64,000 nucleotides of DNA, from positions 1-64,000 of the forward strand of contig BDDD01000062.1 of NCBI GenBank assembly GCA_001972305.1. The letters are read 5' to 3'. Of the stretch, positions 1 to 9,744 are shown piece after piece. The notes under the pieces are model-generated. The model ran no database searches. It saw only the letters and a list, made by a program, of their open reading frames with translations, and was not told the origin of the DNA. The stretch is from Cephalotus follicularis (Eukaryota > Streptophyta > Magnoliopsida > Oxalidales > Cephalotaceae). A program made the position numbers and the translations under genes. Positions within the stretch are counted from its first letter, which is position 1. The number at the start of each line of letters is the position of its first letter.

Positions 1-2457
1 TGGTTTTAGATTCTCTAGACTTTTAAAGTGAAATGTTTTCAAAAGGTTTTTAAACTCTTGCATATCATGCATTGCATGTCATGTGTTCGGTAGCATGCCC
101 CGTGGTCGGTAAGATGGTTTCGTTGTGGATATAAATAGTAAGATGTTTTATGGTTACTAGATAGATGTTTGATGTAGAGCTAGAATAAGATGTAAGGATT
201 TTAAGACCAGAGATATTCTTGGATACCATCTTTTGTTTGGCTAGCGGCCAAGTTAGCTGCGACGACGTTACCTTCCTTATAGCCCTTTATAAATTGATAT
301 ATCTGAGTAAGAGTTCTAGCAGGCTATAGCCTAGTTACTCGAGACTTTGTGAGCTATTAAGACACGATGTACGTGACGTAACACTTTATATGCAATGGAG
401 GAATTACTCCATGGTTCTTGTATATGTTTCAAGATAGCATTATAGTGATTAATGGTTGACAGTGATGAATTGTTCGAAGAGGTTCAGGCGACTATCATAG
501 TACATTTATGCTTGAGTACTTAGTTGAACCGGTAGCGGAGAATAGTGAATGATTTAGTCTATAAAGGCTATGTCGAGATGACATCATCTATTATGGATGA
601 ACGCTGCCTCTACGTAGATCTTCAGAGACAGAGATTCGAACCTCGAGCAGAGCTCGGTGGAGACGATTAAGGACTACGATTACGCTGACGAATTCCTCAG
701 CGCAATACAAACACGATTACATATGCTTTGAGTAAGAAGTTTGTACTTCTCTTGCTTATCCTCGGATGAGTTTTCCTATCATTGCACGTAAACTTGTCAG
801 TCTTATGCATGGGAACTCTATCGTCTACTCTTCGGGAGAGACCGATATTACAGGACTGGATCAGCGATGCTCGGTAATAGAATTGTAATCGCACTGACTG
901 CTCGCTTTGAGACAATGGAACGTTGATGTATGGGACAGGTTATGTCCGTCGCATAACGAATCCGTTAAACGTAAGTCCTTGTGGAGGTCATAGTTTATCT
1001 TATGCGATGCATTCTAATAGTACCAAGTGTGTTGTCGTTTGAGTTAGCACTTCTGGTAGAACAACATGAAGTGAAATATCGCAAATTTGATAACGAGATG
1101 CTCAATATACCAGCAACTCAAAGTGGAGCAATAGTGAAACTTCAGGCTATTGCAGCTGCTTCATATTCTCAAGCAGAAGTGTGTGTGACGATTGCAGTGT
1201 CCTTGTGCTATTGATGCTAATTGTTGTGCGCTTGGCTGTTGTACGTGTATCTTGATGTGCGCGCGTGTGCATTTTGTGCCGATGATGTGGTTATTGTCTA
1301 CATAAAGAGTTTGTATACACGTTACTGTGAGCACTTCTTGCTGTTTGCTTGGCGATTGTGAACGGATAATGTGGTACTTGCACGAGACTTGTCTACGTAT
1401 TTATGTGCATGTTCTTCTGCGTGTGCTAGCGTTTGTATGCATGATGAAATGAGTATGGGCAACCTGCCTTCATGATGCTTTGAGCCTGTGCATTTTGTAT
1501 ACATGATATTTCGATTGTCAGCCTTGATTGTCAGCACCAGGAGTTTTTACTCATTTTTTCATCACGCCTATCGATGCTAGCATGGGATTCTCTCGACGTT
1601 TCCACACATTTGACGTTGACTATTCATCGTTTTGGATTGTGGTTCGTTTAGATAACTTCTTGCTTGAATACGTATGGGCGTTTGAGTGGTATTCTGATTG
1701 CGTGGCATGGCTGGCTTCATGACGATCCATCGATCGATCAATACGCATGCCTTTTCAGTTTTGTCTTCCACATCCTTGCTATTAGTGGATTGCGTTTGAG
1801 ATCATCATCTGTTGCATAGCTATGAAACGGGATCCCATTGTCCCTTGGAATGTTTGCCCAACGCCTTTACAGGTTGGCTGATCACATAGTAATTTTGTGT
1901 TCCAAGCATACGTTGTTCATTCGACGTTTTTGTGAGCTACTGGACTTTTCTTGTACAGTTAGATACGGGATATAAATTGAGCATGGGACTTCGTTCCTTA
2001 TTCATTGTCCAAGTGTTGTCGCTTGACACGTATGATGTTCGTGTACCTCGTTGACCTTGCAAACTTGCATGTTGGCTTCAATGCGTGGCTCATGTAGTCT
2101 TTGACGTCATATGGGAACATGTTGCGATGGGTTTCACTATACGACCGACACGGACACAACTAAGGGACGATGCGATATGAGTCATACTGGAATGGCCTAC
2201 CCAGATGACACATTTCTATTGATTCGGCTCGTGTATGATCTAGACCACTTTGAGGAGCGACCATATCAGCAATAATGCACCGGATTCCATCAGAGTGGCG
2301 CAGCGGAAGCGTGCTTGAGCGGGAATAGTTCTAAGATGGGTTTGTCTTATGACTTCCATAGATTCAGGCTAGTGGCTTGACACCTCCAAGAATGTTGTAT
2401 GGCTGGCAACATGAGATACTCATGTTGGGATAGTATCAGTGAGGAGTTCGTAAATAA

Positions 2458-2690
2458 ATGTCGCGTGAATATGAAGTTTCAGCTGGTGAAAAAGTATTCC
2501 TACAGGCATTACGGTACAGTAGCGATCAAGTTAGGAAACTTGCGAAAAGCTCAGTTTCAACGACATTGGATCATTTGACACTTTGTGTATTGGTGCATTA
2601 TGTTACCAATTCAACCTATCTACAGAGCTGGAATGTATCCATGATAGCTTCCATGAATTGATGTTGAGAGAGTACCAGTACAGATCTATG
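2458..2690 (+). pseudogene. integrase C-terminal tail fragment, chromovirus type
   Basis: Two frames together resemble the end of a chromovirus integrase. The first gives REYEVSAGEKVFLQ, matching the usual 'EFxVGDKVFLK' segment. A shifted frame from about 2607 gives TELECIHDSFHELMLREY, matching the conserved 'LPPELSxIHxVFHVSMLRKY' tail. Frameshifts separate the two. In the family this tail follows the DDE core and binds DNA or chromatin. The position about 130 bases before the polypurine tract fits. This is clearly a pseudogene; the family call rests on the motif match by eye. Confidence 0.55.
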
Positions 2691-2820
2691 ACATACGAGA
2701 TCAGTTCTTTTAGAGAGATCATGTGATAGTTACTTCTTGTGAGACTATGGAAGAGATGAGCAGATAGTACTCAGTTTTCTTACCGAGTGATGCGAGTAAA
2801 TTTCGAGGACGAAATTTCTT

Positions 2821-2833
2821 AAGGGGGGGAGAT
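2821..2833 (+). other. polypurine tract of the chromovirus
   Basis: AAGGGGGGGAGAT lies immediately before the LTR start TGTGACGCCCCG. This is the plus-strand primer site of an LTR retrotransposon and sets the element on the plus strand. Confidence 0.85.
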
Positions 2834-4984
2834 TGTGACGCCCCGTCACTTTTACGAGGCCGAATCGCAAAACATGTGAGCGTGAAAAAAATTCGTGAGT
2901 GGCATTTTAGTAAATATCATTATTGTTGTTTTAATAATAATAATATATATATATATTAATCATGTTATTAGTGTAAAAAAAAAAAAATCATCAGCTGGTA
3001 TTTCCAGAAGGTGCTAGGTGCACCTTCTGTTTTAAAACAAAAAAATAAAGCAACGGGCGCATAGCGCCCGTATAGAAGCCGAGAGAGAGGGAGACGAGAG
3101 TTGAGGGAGAGAGAGACAGGGAGATCGGGAGAGAACGCCGGGAGGAGACGATGCCGGACCGGGAGATGGCGTGCGGGCTTCCTCCAGCCGCCGGTAAGCC
3201 TTCCTTCTCCTTCTCTCTCCTCTTTTCTTCTTTTTCTTTCCCTTGCGTTTTGCCGCTGCCACCGCCGTCCGCCACTTTTGGCGTCGCGGATGGGTGCGGT
3301 CTTGGCCTAGAAGACCACCTATCTCCATTTCAGTGGTGGTTGCGGCGTGGTTCGGCCGGAAACGGCCGGATTTAGCGGCTGAGTCGACTGAGTTGAGCCG
3401 ACTCGCTGCCGCCTTTGGCGCCACGTTTGGCGCCGATTCCCGGCGAGTCTCGGCCACCAATGAGTAGACCGGAGCTTGTGGATGCTAGTGGTGCCTCGGC
3501 CGGAGCAATGGCGCCTCGGCCGGAAGTCGGGCGCGGCGACAGCCGCCGATTCTCGGAGAGTTACGGGCGGAGATGGGTTGGCCTGGTAGTTTTGTGACTC
3601 TTTTGTGAAGCGGCCTAAATTGTTCGAAGACCGGCGAGTTGACTCAGTGAGTCAACTCGCTGCCGCTGGTGGCTGCCCATTCCCGGGTGAGTCGCAGTGA
3701 AATTCGGTCAATAATGTGTTGACCAGCAATTGTGGATGTTCGGTTTTGGGTGTTATCGGAACTTCGACAAGTTGGCCGGAGTTCCGATTACGATAGATTA
3801 TGTTTCCTATGAATGCGTCGTAACGATATGTGTTGTTTATGCAGTGTGACGATTGATAGAGTTTCGAAACGATGACGGGAACCCGATAGTCGAATCAAAG
3901 CTTCGAGGGGTTAGTTTGTGGGAGTATCGGCTTTGATATAGTGAGTAGAACATCTCCTTCCTTACTCTATTTCATTTGTTGTGATTTTTAAATGCCATAG
4001 CTTGTTGACTCATATGATTGTTGATATCCTGTATTTATGATTCATCTGACTTGTTGATAGCCCTTGTCGTGTGATTCCTCAATGTGATATGACTTGTTAT
4101 ATGATGATTCCATTATTGTTTCTTGGAATTCTTTATTGACATTCTCGACTGAACCCTAGAATGACTCGTTGATTGTCCGATATGTGATTGAGTCCATAAT
4201 CGTTTAATTCGGATCCTTTATTGGTATTTTTCATTGAACTTTCTGAATGGTATGAGACGTTATAAGCTATACATTCATACGATTCCACTAGTATATCCGC
4301 ATTGGCTCTTCCGGACATATATGCTTTTGTTGCTGTCGTATATCGATTTGGCTCCTACGGAGATGTATTTTGCTTTGTTACCATTGCTATTATATTCTTT
4401 CCATCTCCGTGTCGATATATATGAGCTTCGTTGAGAAAATGATTTCTCAAATGTCAAAGGATATTGATAGTTCTATTGTTTGATTTGATCATGTAATATG
4501 ACCTGTTGAGAGTCGAATTGGAATCAGTTCCTTAATCGTTTGCTTTGAGCCCTCTGTTGGTAGTCTGATTGGGTGTTCTCATTGATATGAGACCTTGTGG
4601 TCATATATTCATTTCACTTCGCGATGTCGTATCAGCATTGGCTCCTGCGGACATATATTGTTTTTGTTATCACTGTTATATGCAGTCTAGCTCCATATCG
4701 TCATGTTTGAGTTTTGTTATCTGATATGTATCATTTTGTGGTTCTATTATGAAAAGGCTATTGAGGGCCAGATTTGTTGAGTTTGATTGGTCTTCGCATT
4801 CTTATATTTGAGCTCTGCTGTTGATACCGTTGAGCAATTCTTTATTTGAGAGTCCCGTTGTTTTCATATGTGCCCGGTTTCTTGTGATATGTGATCTTGG
4901 TTGGGATTTGTATCCCGGTTGTCTTCTGTAACGTATTCATTGGACTGTGATATGATTTCCGTTTGGTTTCCAAACTCAACTTGG
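2834..4984 (+). repeat. chromovirus 3' LTR, right part lost or unresolved
   Basis: The LTR starts TGTGACGCCCCG directly after the polypurine tract. Its first kilobase (GA-rich leader, GC-rich hairpins, GCCGGGAGG/CCGGACCGGGAGA strings, repeated 'gagtcgactc' blocks) matches the reverse complement of the complete solo LTR at 11336-14443, so both are one family in opposite orientations. It holds an AT microsatellite near 2938-2958. The usual CA end is not found; sequence resembling the LTR runs to roughly 4980, where copia sequence begins. The short GC-rich open frames on both strands near 3.0-3.6 kb are low-complexity leader, not genes. Confidence 0.7.
3005..3071 (+). other. two perfect hairpins in the LTR leader
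   Basis: CAGAAGGTGC at 3005 pairs with GCACCTTCTG ending at 3029 (10-bp stem, 5-base loop). ACGGGCGC at 3053 pairs with GCGCCCGT ending at 3071 (8-bp stem, 3-base loop). Equivalent hairpins with different bases occur in the related LTRs at 14075-14131 and 34131-34155. Confidence 0.6.
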
Positions 4985-5034
4985 GTTCTACACTCCCAAC
5001 TTGAGTTTGAGGGGGGATGTTGATATATCATTGT

Positions 5035-5097
5035 ATATTTTGTATTCATGAGAGGATATTTTGTATTCATGAGAGTATATTTTGTATTCATGTGCTG
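5035..5097 (+). repeat. three tandem 21-bp repeats in the copia LTR
   Basis: The unit ATATTTTGTATTCATGAGAG plus one base occurs three times head to tail, the third copy diverging at its end (TGTGCTG). It lies about 40-100 bases upstream of a TATA box, the usual place for LTR enhancer repeats. Confidence 0.8.
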
Positions 5098-5132
5098 TAT
5101 CTCTGCATTCATTATTTTGATTCTGTAATGTC

Positions 5133-5140
5133 CTATAAAT
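5133..5140 (+). promoter_or_regulatory. TATA box of the copia LTR
   Basis: TATAAATA lies within CCTATAAATAGG, about 115 bases into the LTR and downstream of the 21-bp repeats. It is the likely U3 core promoter. Confidence 0.5.
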
Positions 5141-5233
5141 AGGACCTCCATGTACTCTTTTATACACACACAGAAATACAGTCACTATTTCTTCAAAATC
5201 TAATTATATTTTCAGTTTCTTTATTTTGTAACA

Positions 5234-5574
5234 GAAGTGTTTTCGATTACTTGGCTTCTATTATGAGAAAATTATTTATGTCCCTAGTATATATATATAT
5301 AACTATTAACCAAACTGAATCTATCGTATAATAATATTTGGTGAAAATTTGAGTCAAGTGCCAAGTAAACTGAGATTTTCAATTAGCAACAAATCACAGC
5401 TTACAGTGATAATCTTACAAAAACTGATGTTGTAAATTAAAATGATAGCCAAAACTTAAAAAATCATACACACAAAATCAAGTACATTTTAAAAAATCAT
5501 ACAGACACACGATTACTAGATAACTTCTTCAAGAAATGAATCCTAGAATGCAATCTCCTAAATATCAAACCAAC
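5234..5574. other. AT-rich sequence without recognisable feature
   Basis: The stretch contains a short AT microsatellite near 5289-5300 and no open frame or element end that I can support. It separates the copia LTR from a copia RNase H fragment. Confidence 0.5.
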
Positions 5575-6080
5575 ATAGGGCAGTTTCATACATCTGGATA
5601 TTTTGATCCACATTTCTTAGAAGTTGTAAGCTGTTCGGATGTTGATTGGGCAATGTGTCCTATTGATCGACGTTACATTTTATGTTGTTGTGTTTTTTTT
5701 TTTAGGGAATCTTATATTGTGGAAGAACAAGAAACGTTCTATAGTTTCACGCTCTAGTACTGAGGTTGAGTATCAAGCCATAGCTAATGTAACAGGAGAA
5801 CTACATGAATACAAATGTTATTGGCTGAGATTGGACTGTCCATGAAGCTGTCATCAACCCGTCATTGTGATAATCAATCGGTTATTCATATTGTCAATAA
5901 TCCTGTCTTTCTTGAACGAACAAAGTATATTGAGATGAATTGTCAATTGTTCATGAGAGAGTAAAGTGTGGAGTCGTTCAGTTAATTCATATATAGTCTA
6001 AAGAACAGTTACTTTTTGACATGCTTGTGTTTCATATATTTGTAATATGTTAGACATTTTTTATATGTATGCTCTAATTT
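5575..6080 (+). pseudogene. Ty1/copia RNase H fragment
   Basis: This is a broken copia RNase H. In order the frames give SDVDWAMCPIDRR (family: 'SDADWAGCPDTRRS'), GNLILWKNKKRSIVSRSSTE (family: 'GxxxxSWxSKKQxxVSRSSTEAEY'), EYQAIANVTGEL, then CDNQSVIHIVNNPVF and RTKYIEM (family: 'CDNxxAIxLxxNPVFHxRTKHIEID'). Changes of frame and stops lie between them. The order and spacing are those of the normal domain, so it decayed in place. RNase H removes the RNA strand during reverse transcription. The sequence runs directly into a polypurine tract and LTR start, as expected for the 3' end of a copia element; reverse transcriptase is not recognisable upstream. Confidence 0.75.
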
Positions 6081-6211
6081 GAAGGGAAGTGTTAAGTTAC
6101 AAGTTTGGATATAATACTAAATAAGCTCATAGCTATGTAAAGATTTAATGTGAGCCTCTGAATAGTGATGATTCCCTAATAATGAAATTTGAGAATTTAT
6201 TATCTATGTAA
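6081..6211 (+). repeat. polypurine tract and start of a second copia LTR
   Basis: GAAGGGAAG precedes TGTTAAGTTACAAG at 6090, at the correct distance after the RNase H fragment. The right end of this LTR is not identified; RPA-like sequence starts within about 120 bases. Confidence 0.5.
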
Positions 6212-6935
6212 GACATATGTAATATATATGTACCACTATGGTAAATACATTGCCTCACTGTAAATTTTTTAATTTTACCAACATTGACATTAAAATCTGT
6301 ACATAATATTTGTATTTAAACATCTTCTTAGCTACAAGTAATGTATTTTACATGTAAAGCAATGATTGTGAACGTTGCACAACACAATTATGGTAGTACT
6401 ACTCATGCCATGGATGCAATACTTTCGCGAAAAAATAGGGCGCTACTAAGTGACTTTAGAATGACCACGGAGAACTAAAAGAACTTCCTAATCCAAGGTA
6501 CATAGTATATTCATTATTTTACAGTATTTGCAATAAATTTAACTTCATTCATTATTAAATTGATATTTCACTTTATTATAACTACAAAAAAAATTTGTAT
6601 GCAGTTACAAACTTCATCTAATAGTTATCATGTTTGACAAGCAAGCTCAGATGATAATTGATAAATCTTCAAAAAAAAAAAAAAAAACTCATTTTAAATG
6701 AAAGAAATGATGATCTAATAACACTTCCAACATGGATCAATGATTTGATCGGACAAACAATGATTTTCTAACTCTATTTCAATTACAAACGTTTTAGAAA
6801 TAAACCACCATATTTTATAATGTTCAAAACTTTTATCCATGAAAATAACATTGCACTACTATAAATAACAGGGTAAAAATCAGACAGTTCCACAATATCA
6901 ACTTCATTTGTTCCTATAATAAAAGGTAGACTTAA
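6212..6935 (+). pseudogene. RPA70-like gene fragment, copy 1
   Basis: This is homologous along its whole length to copy 2. It covers the decayed zinc-ribbon exon (the TGG TTT TAC TAC segment of copy 2 is changed here), an AT-rich intron, and the exon starting near 6605 with AAACTTCATC. The latter encodes DKQAQMIIDKSS followed by a part resembling the C-terminal OB fold (LPTWINDLIGQTM). Stops and small indels break it. RPA70 binds single-stranded DNA in replication and repair; plants carry many RPA70-like genes and Helitrons also carry RPA-like ORFs. I infer duplication from the same source as copies 2 and 3. Confidence 0.6.
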
Positions 6936-7480
6936 AAGAACCAACTCTTGATGGTCTGAAAGCAAAGAAACAATCTTTCAAACGCTAAAAAATTTTAAAT
7001 TTCTTTAATACATTAAAAATTTATATTATATATCTTTGTCACATGATAACCTTAATTCTAAAATACTTTTATAGGTTCAAGCTAAGACAACTCACCCAAG
7101 CATTCCTGACCGCTTTAGTCGAGAAGATCACATTCCACCTCCCTTCATTTTGTGCAAAAAAAACATTTCCCAATGTTATAAATAAATGTGTAATTATCTA
7201 TGAAAAAAAAGCCCTAACTTCTGGTTTCTGTCGTGTCGCACACCATTGTCCAACGAGTGTTCCTTTCTTCGGTGGGTCATCTCCTCAACCGATCGTCCTC
7301 TCCGTTCGATCATCTTCTCCAACAGATCGTTTTCTCAGGCCATTTGCCTTCTCCATCATGATACTCTTCTCTTTCACAGCAATGCAAGTGAAGCAATTTA
7401 AAGGCCAGTAACAATAACAAAAAATAATAAACTACATATTTGGTATCTCTTACATTCTAACAAAAAAAATTCACTAATGT
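6936..7480. other. non-coding flank between RPA-like copies
   Basis: AT-rich sequence, then from about 7200 a mixed stretch beginning AAAAAAAAGCCCTAAC that could be the old 5' leader of the RPA-like copy 2. The 122-codon open frame here has no recognisable similarity and I do not call it a gene. Confidence 0.4.
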
Positions 7481-8560
7481 TATGGAACTCTTTACGTTAG
7501 TAGTTCTGCATCTACCACATACCTCGTCAATCCATCCATCAATTCACAATGCAAAGATTTTCTCGAACGGTATTTTAATCAATATCCCTAGAAATCAATT
7601 ATTGCTATACATAAAACATGTTAAAACCAATTCTTTATTTCATTTGGTGTCTTGTAGCTTTACAACAAAGTGGCAAAAATGTTGAACTACTGCCTGCACA
7701 TGCAAGTGAAACAATTGAGTACACCAAATTGGTTGAACTCAAGAGAAAAAATATCCACGAACTACTAATTCTAAATCTTTATGATTGCAAGGAATAAATC
7801 TCATTATCTTCATTTATTATATTCAGTTTTAAGGCATATATAATAAATATGTACAACTATGGTAAAAACACTGCCTCACTGTAGATTTTTTATTTATCCA
7901 ACATTGACATTAAAATCTGTACATAACATTTGTTTTTAAACATATTTTTATTTACAGGGAATGTAATTCACATGTAAAGCGAACATGGACAAAACACAAG
8001 AATGGTTTTACTACTCATGCCCTTGATGCAATAGTTTCACAAACAAATTGGGTGCTACTAAGTGGTTCTGTAATGACCACGTAGAACTAAACGAACTTCT
8101 CAATCCAAGGTACATACTATATTCAATATTTTTCAACATTTACAGTAAATTAACTTGATTCATTATTAAATTTATATTTCACTTTATTATAACTATAAAA
8201 AAATTTGTATTTAGTTAGAAACTTCATCTGGTCGCTGTTGATGAATTTGACAGAACCATATTTATCATATTTGACAAGTAAGCTCAAATGATAATTGACA
8301 AATCCTCGTTAAACTCGTTCTAAATGAAGGAAATGATGATCCAATAACACTTCCGACAGTTATCAATGATTTGACTGGCCAAACAATGAACTTCCAAGTC
8401 TATTTCTGTAGAAAATGTTTTGGAAATAAAACACCAGATTTTATAGTGTCCAAATTTTTTGCTCAAGAACGAAACATTGCACTACTAGAAATAACAGAAG
8501 AAGAACCATAAAGTTCCACAACGCCAACATCATTGTCTATAATAATCTGGATTTTCTACT
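7481..8560 (+). pseudogene. RPA70-like gene fragment, copy 2, with intron traces
   Basis: This is the best preserved copy. An exon at about 7690-7795 reads LVELKRKNIHELLILNLYDC, like the RPA70 linker ('rkTIxEL'). After an AT-rich intron ending in TTTACAG, the next exon gives CKANMDKTQEWFYYSCP, a stop, then CNSFTNKLGATKWFCNDH. This is the zinc-ribbon pattern of RPA70 DNA-binding domain C (WxYxSCPxC...WxC). An intron follows (AAG|GTACAT ... TTTAG), then KLHLVAVDEFDRTIFIIFDK, matching the OB-fold segment 'VxDxTGxxxFxLFDxxA', and LPTVINDLTGQTMNFQVYF. In-frame stops inside the zinc ribbon and after FDK show it is dead. The exon-intron layout argues for a gene copy, not a retroposed cDNA. Confidence 0.7.
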
Positions 8561-9237
8561 TATTACCTACTATGAGGTGTATCAGATAGTTAAATAGCTA
8601 CCATGTAGAACCTTCAACTGTAGGAACAAATGATGTTAGTGATGTGGAACTGTCTAGTTCTTCTCCTATTATTTCTAGCGGTGCATTGTTTTTTTTTCTT
8701 AATCAAAAGTTTTGGACACTATAAAATCTGGTGGTTTATTTCCAAAACGTTTGCTATTAAAATAGACTTGAAAGATCATTGTTTGCCCAATCAAGTCATT
8801 GATTATTGTCGGAAGTGTTATTGGATCATCATTTCCTTCATTTAGAATGAGTTTATTTTGTGGATTTACCGATTATCATCTGAGCTTGCTTGTCAAATAT
8901 GATAAATATAGTTCTGTCAGATTCATCAACTACTGGACGGAGTTTGTAACTTCATACATATTTTTTTTTATAGTTATAATAAATTTAAAATATCAATTTA
9001 ATAATGAATGAAATTAAATTTATTGTAAATAGTGAAAAATATTGAATATAGTATGTACCCTGGATTGAGGTTCTTTTAGTTCTTCGTGGTTATTGCAGAA
9101 TCACTTAGTAGTATCCCTTTTTTTTTTGCAAAACTATTGCACGAGGACATGAGTAGTAAAACCATTTTTGTGTTGTGTCAATGTTCACAATCATTACTTT
9201 AGATGTACAGTACAGTCCTGTAAATAAAAATATGTGT
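7836..9237. repeat. large imperfect inverted repeat made of RPA-like copies 2 and 3
   Basis: Arms of roughly 600 bases (about 7850-8541 and 8615-9237) match as reverse complements with scattered differences, for example TTTTGGAAATAAAACACCAG against its complement near 8735. A transcript through both arms would fold into a long hairpin. Confidence 0.7.
8615..9237 (-). pseudogene. RPA70-like gene fragment, copy 3, inverted
   Basis: Reverse complement of the copy-2 region from the zinc-ribbon exon to the end, with the OB-fold part better preserved (DRTIFIIFDKQAQMIIGKS without the stop of copy 2). It is cut on its far side at about 9237, where the sequence of a Tat-type element begins. It faces copy 2 across a loop of only a few tens of bases. 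Confidence 0.65.
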
Positions 9238-9744
9238 TTTTGATGTCGAAATCAACAACAAAACAGTTCCTTACGTGTAGAGGTTTGATTTGCAGAGGAA
9301 AACGCGTTGAATGCTCCGAGGATGATGTTGGTGTGGTGTTTTACGATCCTCCCTGCACACAAGAAGCAAACTAAACGAAGGTCCATGAGGTTTACTCCTG
9401 GGGACATTCCGATGCTTAGGTCAGATAGTGACAGAGAAGATATAACAAGGTAGTTTAAGTTTAGAATTGATCGACCTGTACATAGTATTTCTTTGAAGTA
9501 TTTATAAGACTACCTGGTTGTAACTGACTTTGTTTGCATTGTGAAGATAATTATGAGTCCCTAGGACGGTCGATTATTTCGTCCATTTCCTTATTTGGCA
9601 TCGAGACGTTATCTCGTGCGTTATCATTTTAGATTTTAAATGGCCTGGAGGATATATGACAGTCTCTTATTTGAGTAGAAATTTTTCCATATCATATGTC
9701 TCCCTAGTCTTCATTTTTTAGGTTTGGCAGCGGAGGAAGACCAT
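9238..9744. repeat. left part of a Ty3/gypsy (probably Tat-lineage) LTR or end region
   Basis: Copy 3 of the RPA-like sequence stops at this point. What follows (CCTCCCTGCACACAAG, then an 'ACTCC-GGGGACATTCCGATGC' type string, then TATTTATAAGAC) resembles LTRs of plant Tat-type gypsy elements. The Athila target site ACCAT at 9740-9744 is duplicated at 35619-35623, so the sequence continues there. Ends of the LTR are not resolved. Confidence 0.4.

Larger units (their letters stand above)
1..2833 (+). mobile_element. decayed 3' internal region of a Ty3/gypsy chromovirus
   Basis: This stretch is the worn-out internal region of a plus-strand element. Its identity is fixed at its right end, where a chromovirus-type integrase tail, the string TTTCGAGGACGAAATTTC, a polypurine tract and an LTR start follow one another. 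Further left no frame stays open for more than about 77 codons and I recognise no domain with certainty; RNase H and integrase would be expected here by position. The left end of the element is outside the window. Confidence 0.6.
5003..5233 (+). repeat. copia LTR (216 bp) with preceding polypurine tract
   Basis: A purine-rich run ending GAGTTTGAGGGGGGA is followed by TGTTGATATATC at 5018, and the LTR ends TTTTGTAACA at 5233. Size, TG...CA ends and polypurine tract fit a small Ty1/copia LTR. Coding sequence upstream of the tract is not recognisable, so this is probably a remnant 3' end inserted at or fused to the chromovirus LTR. No target-site duplication is evident. Confidence 0.7.

Noticed and set aside
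3032-3597. Overlapping open frames of 60-142 codons on both strands
   Set aside because: GC-rich, Arg/Pro/Ser-rich frames on both strands of an LTR leader; composition effect, no domain, no conserved counterpart in the related solo LTR.
7043-7411. 122-codon plus-strand open frame as a host gene
   Set aside because: No recognisable domain, poor coding composition, in AT-rich flank of a pseudogene.
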